Origin: Taxawa tesnikishii (nom. ined.)
Taxonomy: Eukaryota; Ascomycota; Dothideomycetes; Dothideales
Reading direction: 5' to 3'
Assembly (NCBI GenBank): GCA_030247885.1
Contig: JAPDRO010000001.1
Span: 2,356,001 to 2,420,000, forward strand
DNA: 64,000 nt
Of the stretch, positions 12,709 through 22,338 are shown in pieces; position 1 is the first letter of the stretch, and every line of letters begins with the position of its first letter. Both the position numbers and the translations under genes were made by a program. Below the pieces are notes generated by a model, which saw nothing but the letters and a program-made list of their open reading frames with translations, searched no databases and was not told the DNA's origin.

Positions 12709-14526
12709 ATGCGTGAGTTCCATTGCAGACGATGCTGTGCAGGGCGCTAACAAAACGTAGATGCAATAAAATCACAGGCGCGAAGACATGCATGGGCGAA
12801 CAGTGACGGACAGAAGAACTACAACCCCTTTGGGAGGTTGAGGAGTGAACCGGCTACATTAGGCGACGAAGAGAAGGACCTCAACCTGCGACCCTACGCA
12901 TCTGTCGATAATTTACCTATTGTAGATCATGGTCATTATGTTCCAAGACGCCATCACAACACTGCCCCTGCGGTCTTGGCTGTTGCTGAAGAGCAGCCTC
13001 CTGCCTTGGCTGTTGCTGAAGAGCAACCTCCTGCCTTGGCTGCTGTTGAAGAGCAACCTCCTTGTTACCGCACTGTAAAGAGGAGAAACTGGCGGAGATT
13101 CTGGAGGAAAGAGGAGGTGGAAGAGCCCATAGAGCCTATAGAAGACGACGACGAGTCAGTTGAGAAGAAAACTTTCTGGGAGAGGTTTACACACCGCCAC
13201 CGGACAATCAGCGTTGTGAGCCAGCTGAGAGCCATCTTCTTTGGGACATGGCTAAACTTGCTGCTTGCTTTTGTCCCAGCAGGATTTGCTGTCAACTACA
13301 CACACCAGAGTCCGGCCACTATCTTCAGCGTTAATTTTGTTGCAATTGTCCCTGTGACCGCGATGCTGGCTTGGACTACGGAACAACTCATGCTGTATGT
13401 TGGGGATAAAGTCGGCGCGCTGATAAGCATAACCTTCAGGTCAGCGATGTTCTATCTTGCGCCAACCACGTTTTCAGTTCACGTGGCTGACTATCTGCAG
13501 TAACGCTTCTCAGCTTATCACTTCGGCACTGCTTCTCAGAACTCACCAGATCGAAGTGCTGCAAGCTTCGTTACTAGGAAGCATCCTCACTAACTTGCTC
13601 CTCATGACTGGGTTTGGTTTCTTGATGGGCGGCTACAACCGGATTTGCCAGTACTTCAACGTCACCGTCGCTCAGAACGTGGCAATGTTCCTGCTGCTGG
13701 CAGTATTGAGCCTTTTGCTACCTACTGCCGCCCATCTTCTGACGACTACAAGCGCGAGGGGAATCACCATCCAGTCCCGCGGTACCTCGGTCATCATCAT
13801 GGTGTCCTATGGTCTTTACTTGTACTTTCAACTCCACACGCATTCCGAGGAATTCAAGGCGCCATCTCAGAAATCGGAGAAAAGGAAGGGCAATCAGAGA
13901 GCCAAAGGCGAGATGTTGAGAGGCATAGCGCAGATGGGTGCAGGCAGTGCTGCCAGCGCAGGCGGTCAAGTCAACCAGTCCAAGCTGGTTCGGGAGGATG
14001 ATGACGAAGAAACGCCCAAACTCACAGCATTGGTGGCGCTCGTCACGACACTCGCCTGCACAATACTCCTCACGTTCAACGCAATGTTCGCGACGGACAG
14101 CATTCAGGGGTTGCTCCAAGAAGCTGGACTTTCCACGATCTTCCTTGGCGTCGCAATCCTACCGCTTCTGAGCTGTGATCCGACATCGGTCGTGGTGGCG
14201 ATGCAAGATAAGATGGACATGAGCATTGCGCTCACGCTCGAACGCTGCATGCAGACGGCATTGATGGTCGTGCCGCTCATTGTAACAGTGAGCTGGGGGA
14301 TGGGTGTTGATGATATGACACTCCAGTTTGAACCTTTCTTGGTCGCGGCGTCGTTCGCTGCTGTCATCATTGTGACTTACGTGATCCAGGAGGACAAGTC
14401 GAATTGGTGAGTGATACGGCCAAGCTGGGCAGAGGCAATAGACTGACGGCCAAGAGCAGGCTCACTGGGGCGTTGCTCATCAAGGTTCATATAATCATAT
14501 GCTTGGCCGCTTACTTTGTTGAGTGA
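12709..14526 (+). CDS. Divergent CAX-type (Vcx1-like) cation/H+ antiporter paralog lacking the usual acidic motifs
   Basis: CAX proteins exchange Ca2+ for protons across the vacuolar membrane. I propose four exons: a 4-base first exon (ATGC, 12709-12712), then 12761-13439, 13501-14406 and 14460-14526, together exactly 551 codons. The start reads MHAIKSQARRHAWANSDG. A long hydrophilic head follows, with three tandem 10-residue units (12971-13060), then many membrane segments. The first alpha motif, normally FGNxxE, reads FSNASQ. The second, normally GNAAEH, reads SCDPTS before the well-kept VAMQDKMDMSIAL stretch. Both key glutamates are therefore absent, although the ASLLGSILTNLLL and neighbouring segments remain. 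Such loss predicts altered ion selectivity or a non-transporting role. Family placement is firm; function is open. Confidence 0.8.
12971..13060 (+). repeat. Three tandem 30-bp units inside the CAX-like gene
   Basis: Three near-identical 30-bp units (base pattern ctgccttggctgttgctgaa and ten more bases) encode three copies of roughly PALAVAEEQP in the cytosolic head. Being a multiple of three, copy-number change keeps the frame. Confidence 0.9.
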
Positions 14527-14850
14527 AGTTATCACAGTCTGATTGATGCGTTATCTGGAACTTCGGATGCATATTATTTCGATAGTGACCGATGACGAGT
14601 ACACTAAACGACCAAGGCCTGGAAAAACACGGGCTACGGTATGAAGATGAGCAAGACGATGGAGATGTGAGGCGGGTAGTCCGGGCGATGCGGTACGATG
14701 CGATGCGGTGCGGGCTTCCAACGCCGTCATTGGCCGGGGACGCATTCCCGTTGCTGCACAAGGAAAACGGAAACGGCAAGAGGAACGGTCATGGAAACGG
14801 CCTCGGCGCTTGCGGGGATGCTGCATCTTCGTGACGTTCATCCCGAAAAT

Positions 14851-14900
14851 AGGTAAGTGGGTAGGTAGGTGGGTAGGTGGGCAGGTAGATAGGTGGGTTT
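14851..14900. repeat. (GGTA/GGTG)n microsatellite
   Basis: An imperfect 4-base array, alternating GGTA and GGTG with a few variants, covers about 50 bp. Confidence 0.85.
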
Positions 14901-14955
14901 AGAGAAAAGGCAAGGCCGAGGAAGAGGAAGAGGAAACACGCCATTCTCTCTACAC

Positions 14956-15027
14956 TGGCTGTTCTCATGGCTGCTCTCATGGCTGTTCTCATGGCTGCTC
15001 TCATGGCTGCTCTCATGGCTGCTGCCA
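14956..15027. repeat. 12-bp minisatellite, six copies
   Basis: Six consecutive units of tggctgctctca (or tggctgttctca); the last unit is diverged. It lies directly before the 9-bp array. Confidence 0.92.
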
Positions 15028-15035
15028 CGGGAAGA

Positions 15036-15080
15036 TTGGCAGAACTGGCAGAATTGGCAGAATTGGCAGAATTGGCAGGA
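15036..15080. repeat. 9-bp minisatellite, five copies
   Basis: Five units of ttggcagaa, with one substitution in unit two and two changes in the last. Its core (tggca) resembles part of the neighbouring 12-bp unit. Confidence 0.92.
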
Positions 15081-15555
15081 CCGTGTATGTATTTGAAATG
15101 TGCAGTCCGGCTTATCTGATACGCGGAATCTCCAGACCGAGGAGCCGGTATACTTGGCCTTGGCATCTAGCTCGGCGCCATCGCGATGGGAACTTGGAAG
15201 CATCGTCAACCACTACCACCCGCCATGGCTCCGACTCTGCTTGCCAGTCTGCTTGCCTCTCTCCTTCTCAACAGACCTGGTGTTCTGCCGTACCGCGGCG
15301 CCACCTGCCTTCACTTCTTATACCGCGGAGCTGCCCTCTCGCGCTTACTTTAACATACTGTAACAACTACCTTCACACAGCAGCCGCTGTTTCCTCTCGC
15401 TTACACCTTCGCTTCATCGAACCTTTGTTATAGAGCCATATCTCTTTCGCAGCCCGCTACATATCTACAAATTCACCACTGCCACACGCCATTGGATACA
15501 CCATAATACATATATACGGTTACCGCAACGTCCGTGGGACAGTTAGTAGAAAATC

Positions 15556-17240
15556 ATGATTTCGGTATGTATCGCACTCCACCTGCGCATCCATCCACTG
15601 GCGACCGGCCATCTGTTCGCGGAGCCCCGCTGACATCGCACAGCTTACCACCGCCGCATCGTTACTCGCCTTCACCTCGACCGCCTTCGCCGTCAACCCG
15701 GTCGAGGTGCGTGGTCAGGACTTCGTTGACACAGTCACCAATGACCGCCTCATGGTCCTTGGTGTCGACTACCAGCCTGGTGGGCAAGGTGCCTACGGAG
15801 ACTCGAACACTCAAGATCCGTTGAGCAACGGCACAGTCTGTCTGAGAGATGCTGCGCTTATGCAACAACTTGGTGTAAGCACGCCGGTGGTCCACAGAAG
15901 AGCACGGAATACTCATGCCATTCCTTCCAGGTCAACACCATTCGCACGTACAACGTCGACCCGACGCTCAACCACGACGAGTGCGCCAGCATCTTCAACT
16001 CCGTCGGCATTTACATGATCCTGGACGTCAACAGCCCACTTGCGGGCCAGTCCATTGATCGCTCCAACCCATCTGGTTCTTACAATACCGGTTACCTGAC
16101 CCACATCTTCAGCGTGGTGGAGTCGTTCAAGAACTTCCCCAACACCCTGGCCTTCTTCGCCGGAAACGAGGTCGGGAAAGAGATGACAACCCACGCCACG
16201 CCAGATTGCTAACTAAGCGCCAGATCATCAACGACGTCCCCACTGCCCAAGACAACCCGCCATACATCCGCGCCGTGCAGCGTGACCTGAAGAACTATAT
16301 CGCGCAGCACGCGCCTCGTACAATTCCTGTCGGCTACTCAGCCGCTGATGTGCGCGAGGTCCTCCAGGACACTTGGGAGTACCTTCAGTGCTCTATCGGC
16401 AACAACGATACCTCGCGCTCCGACTTCTTCGGTCTGAACAGCTACTCCTGGTGTGGCGGTGACGCGACCTTCGACAGCTCCGGTTACAACACTCTCGTCG
16501 AGATGTTCGGCAACACCACTATTCCTGTCTTCTTCTCCGAGTACGGCTGCAACCAGGTGACTCCACGTGTGTTCGACGAGGTCCAGGCGCTCTACGGACC
16601 CCAGATGACCGTCCTGTCCGGTGGTCTTGTCTACGAATGGTCGCAGGAGCCGTCCAACTACGGTCTCGTCAACATCTCGTCCAACGGCGATCTCTATCTG
16701 CTTACCGACTACGACAACCTGCAGAACCAGTACAACAAGTTGAACGTCACCCTTCTCGAGAGCAGCAACAGCACCGCCACCTCGCTGAACCCTCCCGCAT
16801 GCGCTAGCAGCCTCATCAGCAACGATGGCTTCAGCACCGACTTCAACATTCCCTCACCACCACAAGGTGCTGACGCTCTCATCGCCAGTGGCGTCTCCAA
16901 CCCACCCTCCGGTTCTATCGTGCCCGTCACAAACACTGCCGTTCCATTCACCGTCTACGCCAGCAACGGCGGCACCATCAACGACTTGGCCATCAGGCCC
17001 GTGAACGGAAGCAACACGCCCTCCGGTGCCAACACGGGTGCCAGCGCTTCCGGCAGCGCTAGCCCTAGTGGCTCCAGCACTGCTTCGGGAACTTCTTCTG
17101 GCAGTTCTTCTGCCACTGCCTCTGCCACTGCCAGCGGAGCCGCTTCTAGTGCTACTGCAAGCGGTGCTGCGAGCAGTGTTGGAGTCGCCACTGGCAGTCT
17201 GCTGGCGGCTTTGTTCGGTGTCGGTGTCATGGCTCTGTGA
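15556..17240 (+). CDS. GH72 beta-1,3-glucanosyltransferase, GPI-anchored (Gel/Gas family)
   Basis: The enzyme cuts and re-joins beta-1,3-glucan chains in the wall. Exons are 15556-15564, 15644-15874, 15931-16170 and 16224-17240 (498 codons). The 9-base first exon encodes only MIS; the signal peptide continues as LTTAASLLAFTSTAFA. The catalytic acid/base glutamate sits in FFAGNE, where the third intron interrupts the motif, and the nucleophile in VFFSEYGCN. NTIRTYNVDP and the GVDYQPGG start are typical of GH72. There is no cysteine-rich CBM43 module. The tail is Ser/Ala/Gly-rich and ends in a hydrophobic GPI signal (VGVATGSLLAALFGVGVMAL). The third donor is the weak GTCGGG, but the acceptor with a GCTAAC branch point is good. 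It converges on the adhesin gene. Confidence 0.93.
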
Positions 17241-17663
17241 GGGCTCTTATTTTTTTATTCGTTTTTTTCCTTTCAGAGGAGACTGTTGAAGAGAAATTCG
17301 CACACGAGATACCCGATCTTCGCATTTGTACATGACTCCTTTTTTCTTGATATTTTCCCCTCTTCAGTGGCAGGAAGAAGTAGGGCAGGCAGAAACGAAA
17401 GTGATTCTTTTGAAAACTTCACACGTGTTCCGCTGCTATTTATCATACATTCCATATTGAAACTATCGAGATACTCGTAAAAGGAGCGTGGACGATTTTC
17501 TGTGGGTTCGTCTCTCATAAACTTGTTTCCCCATGTTTCCATCCTTCGTTCCCGATTCGTAATTACTTCCACCTCGATCTCAAACTTTTGCAAAACTCAC
17601 CCTATTTCTCCAAACGGAAAGGAAACCAGGCGCTCGCTGGGGCAAGGTGTCAGGTGTCGGGTC
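17241..17663. other. Shared 3' region between GH72 and adhesin genes
   Basis: The two wall-protein genes end tail to tail with about 420 bp between stops. The sequence is T/C-rich with poly-T tracts after the GH72 stop; no gene is seen. Confidence 0.5.
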
Positions 17664-20600
17664 TCAAGCGAAGACTCCGACCAAGCCGACAACCGCTGGC
17701 GCAGCCATCGCCACCACCCAGGAAACCGCCATGCCGGCAGCAGCGCTGTCGACGACGCCCGGCGTCTCCGTCGGCTTGGGTGGAACATTGGTCGCGCTCG
17801 TGGCTCCTGTGGGAAAATAAAAGCGTCAGTAAACGTCTTAATGGCTGAGTGGGATTTTTCGGTCACCTACCGTGCTTGAAGCTGGATTGCAAGGTGCTGG
17901 GGCCTGCAGAACTGCTGCTGTTGCCTCCAGTGGCGGTGGCCGAGGCGCTTGGGATGGCGGGGCTGCTATTGACGCCAGCGAACACGGGTGCGGAGGCAGA
18001 AGCAGAAGCAGAAGCAGAAGCAGAAGCAGACGCAGACGCAGAGGAAGAGGCAGCAGAGGTGGGGGTAGAAGCGGTGGCGGAGCCGGCTGGTGCTTGGATC
18101 TGACCGTCAGAGATCTGGGTAACGACGCGTCCGGACGAGGCAGGTGCGGAGGAAGAGGCGGCGGACGCGGTTGTCTGAGGTTGTTGTTGGGTGGCACTGG
18201 CGGGCATGCTCTGCGAAGCAGTGTTCTTTGAAGGAGTAGCGGAGGCCTGCGGCTGGGTCGCACCATTACTCTGCGGAGCAGACTCGGAAGCCGTCGCTTG
18301 AGAGTGAACCGGTGCGCTGCTTTGCGGAGCGGATGCAGATGCCTGAGGTTGAGTTGCAGCGCTGCTGGTTGCGCTTGGCTGCGAAGCAATGGCGCTTGGT
18401 GCAGTGCTTGCTGATGGCTGTTGAGCTGGGGCGGTAGCCATCACCGGCTGCGAAGCGGATGAGGTCACGTATGTCTGAACGCTCACAATGGTCGTAGGCT
18501 GGCATGACTTGCAAGTGCTGGTAACCACAGTAACTGGTACGGTCACGGTGGCCGCAGATGGGCTGCTGACTTTCGTGCTTGGCTTCTCGCTCTGGCTCTG
18601 GGAGACCGCGGTCGAGTTCGATACGGAAGTCGCACGCGTGGAAGCCGTAGTGGACAGAACAGAGGAAGCGGTCATGGATCCAATGGATGCCGTGCTCTTA
18701 GAAGAGGATTGCGTCGAGATCGATAGCATGATGGCACTTCCCGGTGTCGAAGCCACGGAGTTAGAGTGAGCAGACGATATAGCCTGGGAAGAGCTTGGAG
18801 TAACCGCGCTGACCGGCACTGTATGCGTGACTAGGCTGGAGGTGGTGGCAATGCTGCTTCCGCCAGCGCATTGCGAGCAACTAACGGTCATGACCTGGGT
18901 GCTCCAGACTGTGGTGATGGAGCGCTGTGCCGACGAGGCAGGCATGGACAAGCTTGGTGTGACTGCGCTGACTGGCACCGTCTTGGTTGTTAGCACGGAA
19001 GTAGTCGTCGTCAGGTGCTGAGCCGTGGTAGATTCAGACGCGCTCTGAGTTACAGGTCCGGCCGGCGTTGTGGATGTGGCTGGTGCACTGCTGGTGACAT
19101 AGGAAGTGGTTAGGTAGACGGAGCTACTGCCGCTGCACTGAGAACAAGTCACGGTGACTGGCTTCGTAGTCCATACTGTAGCGATGCTCGAGCTCCGCTG
19201 TGCCGTTGTTGGGCTAGTTGGTGTTGAGGACTGGACGGAACTGGGCTGACTATGAGACGATGATAGAGTCGGGGTAGCCGGCACACTAGAGCTAGTAGAA
19301 GCAGTATGGGACGCGCTAGCTGGGCTACTCGGAACCGAGAACGTGATACAGGTAGAAGAGAGCAGGGTAGTAGTACTGCTAACACATTGTGTCTGTGAGC
19401 AGGGCACGGTGACGGTCTGAGTTATCCACGTTGTGCTCAGGCTCTGAACCGGCTTGGAAGATGTCTGAATTGAGGCCGAAGGTGTTGTAACAGACATGGA
19501 AATGCTTGACAGCGCCGGTGTGGTGGTCGGCTGGCTAGATGGGGCGGGCTTGCTCTGAATCGTGGATGGACCAGGGATGGTATAGTAAATGCACGTTGAG
19601 GAGAGCGAAGTCGTCGTGCTACCAACGCACCGTGAGCAAGAAACGGTGACCGTCTCGGTCCTCCAAACCGATGTGATACTCTGAGCAGGCATTGTCAAGG
19701 TCCGGAAGGTATAACTTGAAGATGTGGAAGCCGCCGTCTGGACCTTGGAGGTGCTCTGCGCTGTCGAGAGAAGAGGCGATGCTGTCGTAGTGTACGGCAC
19801 TGTGATCGTTCGAGTGGTGCAGCTGGATGTTGAAGATACCATAGATCCACCTGGACAGTGCGAGCAAGATAGTGTAACATCCTGCGTTACCCAGGATGTG
19901 ACGACCCTGGTGCTTGTGGTTGCCTTTGGTGTGGAGACAGAGCTGGGCTTGGAGGACGTCACCACATGAGGCGCGGTGGTTGGTGTCGTCTGTGACACGG
20001 GAATGGTGTAGGTAACGCAGGTAGTGGAGAATGAAACCGTCGACCCTCCGGGGCACTGGCTGCATGATGCGGTGACGGTCTTGGTAAGCCACATGGTGCT
20101 GCTTACGATCGATGCAGAAGACGAACGGCTGATAGTAGGCCGAAGCGGTGTCGTGACCGTGTCGTGAGAGACTGGCTTGGATCTAGACTCAGAAGGCTTG
20201 CTGCTTGAGACGATTGACAAATGAGTGGCTGACGAGGCAGTGGAGGAGCTCTTGCTTGCCACCGAGTGGATCGAGGAGGAGCTTGTCTTCGATGTCCACA
20301 CCGGCATTGATGGATGGCTGATAGTTGGGACACTGGCCACAGAAGAGTTGGCCGGCCATGCGGGAGTGGATGGGATGGGCATGCCAGACATGTGGCTGCT
20401 GATCGTTGTCGTCGTTCCGCCATGACAAGCGCTGCAAGAGAGGGTTACTGTGTGCGTCGTATAATGCACCGTTGTACTTCCGCCTGGGCAAGCGCTACAG
20501 GGTAGAGTGACAGTCTGTGTCTTCACCGAAATCATAGGCATCGTGTTGGATGCCGTATGACTAGGGAATATCGGCATTGTCTGCGAGTGCGTGGAGATTG

Positions 20601-21212
20601 TAGTGTCGCTATGCGTCATGGAAGCACTCATGCTGCTGGACCCTGAGCTGGAGCTTGCAATCTTGGCGGAGCTCGCACTGGAGCTAGCGCTGTGAGTACT
20701 AGCGGCGGAGCTGGTGGTGCTGGGACGGAGTGACGACGAGGATGCAGACTCTGAAGATGAATGCGATGAGGTTTTGGCGCTTGCTGAATGCGTGCTGGAA
20801 GACGGGCTCCATGGGAAAGACTCCGAAGTGCTTGTGTAAGGATACACTGTGGATGAGCTGCTCAGGCTCAATGTGGAATGATATGACCCTGGAGTGTACG
20901 AGCAAGGTCCAGTAAGTGTGATGATCTTGGTCTCGGTAGTGTAAGACACAGTTGCATGTGTGGTCATCGAAGCATGACCAGCTGTAGTGGAGGAGCCACT
21001 AGGAAACACCATGTAAGAGTACAACGTGCTGGTGGTTGTCACGGCGGAGCACGCTGACGAGGTCGCCGTAATGGTCGATATGGGAAACCAGGAAGCTGTA
21101 AACCGTGAGCTAGTGAAGACGCAACCGAATGTTCCTCTGACTTACAGTAGTCTGCATTGACAGTGGATTGCAGCATCAGCATTGCGCCTGCGAGGCGCAT
21201 AGAGGGTTTCAT
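17664..21212 (-). CDS. Large Ser/Thr-rich GPI-anchored cell-wall adhesin-like protein with repeated Cys modules
   Basis: Exons are 21212-21146, 21095-17871 and 17806-17664 (1144 residues). The first exon gives a signal peptide (MKPSMRLAGAMLMLQSTVNA); the last gives a GPI-type hydrophobic end (MAVSWVVAMAAPAVVGLVGV). In between, most of the protein is Ser/Thr. It contains about eight diverged copies of a module with the pattern W-x-T-x-x-V-T-x-x-C-S-x-C-x-G-x-S/T, each followed by a second Cys or Tyr/Val pair and a Ser/Thr/Pro linker. Before the anchor there is a Gln/Ala/Ser-rich segment and an (SA)n stretch. Heavy O-glycosylation and a wall or surface location are inferred. No known binding domain is seen. 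It shares its upstream region with YVC1. Confidence 0.85.
17995..18033. repeat. (AGCAGA)n hexanucleotide in the adhesin gene
   Basis: Tandem agcaga/cgcaga units encode the (Ser-Ala)n stretch on the minus strand. Similar AGCAGA arrays recur at 62884-62912. Confidence 0.85.
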
Positions 21213-22338
21213 GGTGCCTACACTGCGAATGCTGATACAGAAAACGCCAATGTGATGTTGCTTAGAGGTTCTCAGACGGTATAAGTAGAGGAAAGAAGAA
21301 CTACAACGACGCAAAAAGAGGCTGGTTGATGGAGCAACGAGAAAGAACCTACATGCTGGTCCGTTGGGGGCACTATACGACCAGATATGTACTCACGTTC
21401 AATACTGACCTCTGTCAAGGCTGTTTTGGGATAAGCTCAGAGGCTACCCACGCGCGCGGTATCAGGGGAGCCAAATTTGTACTGCAACCCATTCCCGATG
21501 TGCCACGAAGGTTGACATCCAATATTCCAATATCCCACGACTGGATCATGGAATTGGGCCGCCAACACCTTCAACATCGAGCGCGGGTGGTTGTACTAGA
21601 GTTCACTCGCCACAATGCAGCCATCCCCAGAAACCGTGCGAGTCCAGCGGAAAGACGGAAACTCACGGAGACTCAAGAGGGCTGTGACCGACTCGAAATC
21701 CACAAAGAGAAGATTGGAACGGTATGCTGGTCGAATTCGAACACACACAACGTAGAGTTAGCATTTGCCACGTTTTATAGAATCTGCTTCTTTGCTCCAA
21801 AGGGCCTCGTGGAAAGAAAAGCCGAAGCACCATGGGACAGACCACGCAATCCAATGTCGTATAGAGAAAGCCTGAATACTCATTCTTCGATGGGGGTTGA
21901 GCAGAATTGTACCATAGCACATGTTGGAGTAGCCAGAAAACACGGGCCGTACCGAAGGGTGTGTGTCAAACTTGCAGACACTGAGTTTGCCGTCCATCCA
22001 GCGAGGCGAAAGAGCGAAAGTCAAGCTGGCAGTGCATCCAATAGGCTCGTCGGTAATCTTGTCTTCAACTGTACGCTGCCGCTTTTCATATCCAGTTGGG
22101 AACTGTGACCCATGCCTTCATAAAGTATCAGAAGGAATGAACGGTCGTCCTGCGATTGTCTGGATACAGCGAAATCGCGTCTTGCAAGATGTATGACGGG
22201 CTGTCAACTACGCGACAAGGGTTCTGGGTGAATTTCTGCGCCAGATGCGAAACGAGTTGGACTGGTCGCTATGAACGTGACGACGCTTCTGACGGTCCCT
22301 AGGCAATCAATGAAGAAGCGACAGATGAAGAATATGAG
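21213..22338. promoter_or_regulatory. Divergent region between adhesin and YVC1
   Basis: The 1.1 kb between two divergent starts. A 260-codon open frame (21326-22108) crosses it, but it has no recognisable domain and lacks the composition of neighbouring genes, so it is not called as a gene. Confidence 0.45.

Larger units (their letters stand above)
14527..15555. other. Intergenic region rich in minisatellites, upstream of the GH72 gene
   Basis: The stretch contains three adjoining tandem arrays (listed separately) and then a pyrimidine-rich promoter-like segment (15240-15530). No protein gene is supported; long open frames here simply read through the repeats. Confidence 0.6.

Noticed and set aside
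14956-15080. CRISPR-like array
   Set aside because: Units are 12 and 9 bp and directly adjoining, with no spacers; a eukaryotic minisatellite.
21326-22108. 260-codon open frame between adhesin and YVC1
   Set aside because: No domain, signal or composition like real proteins here; lies in a divergent promoter. Could be real but unsupported.
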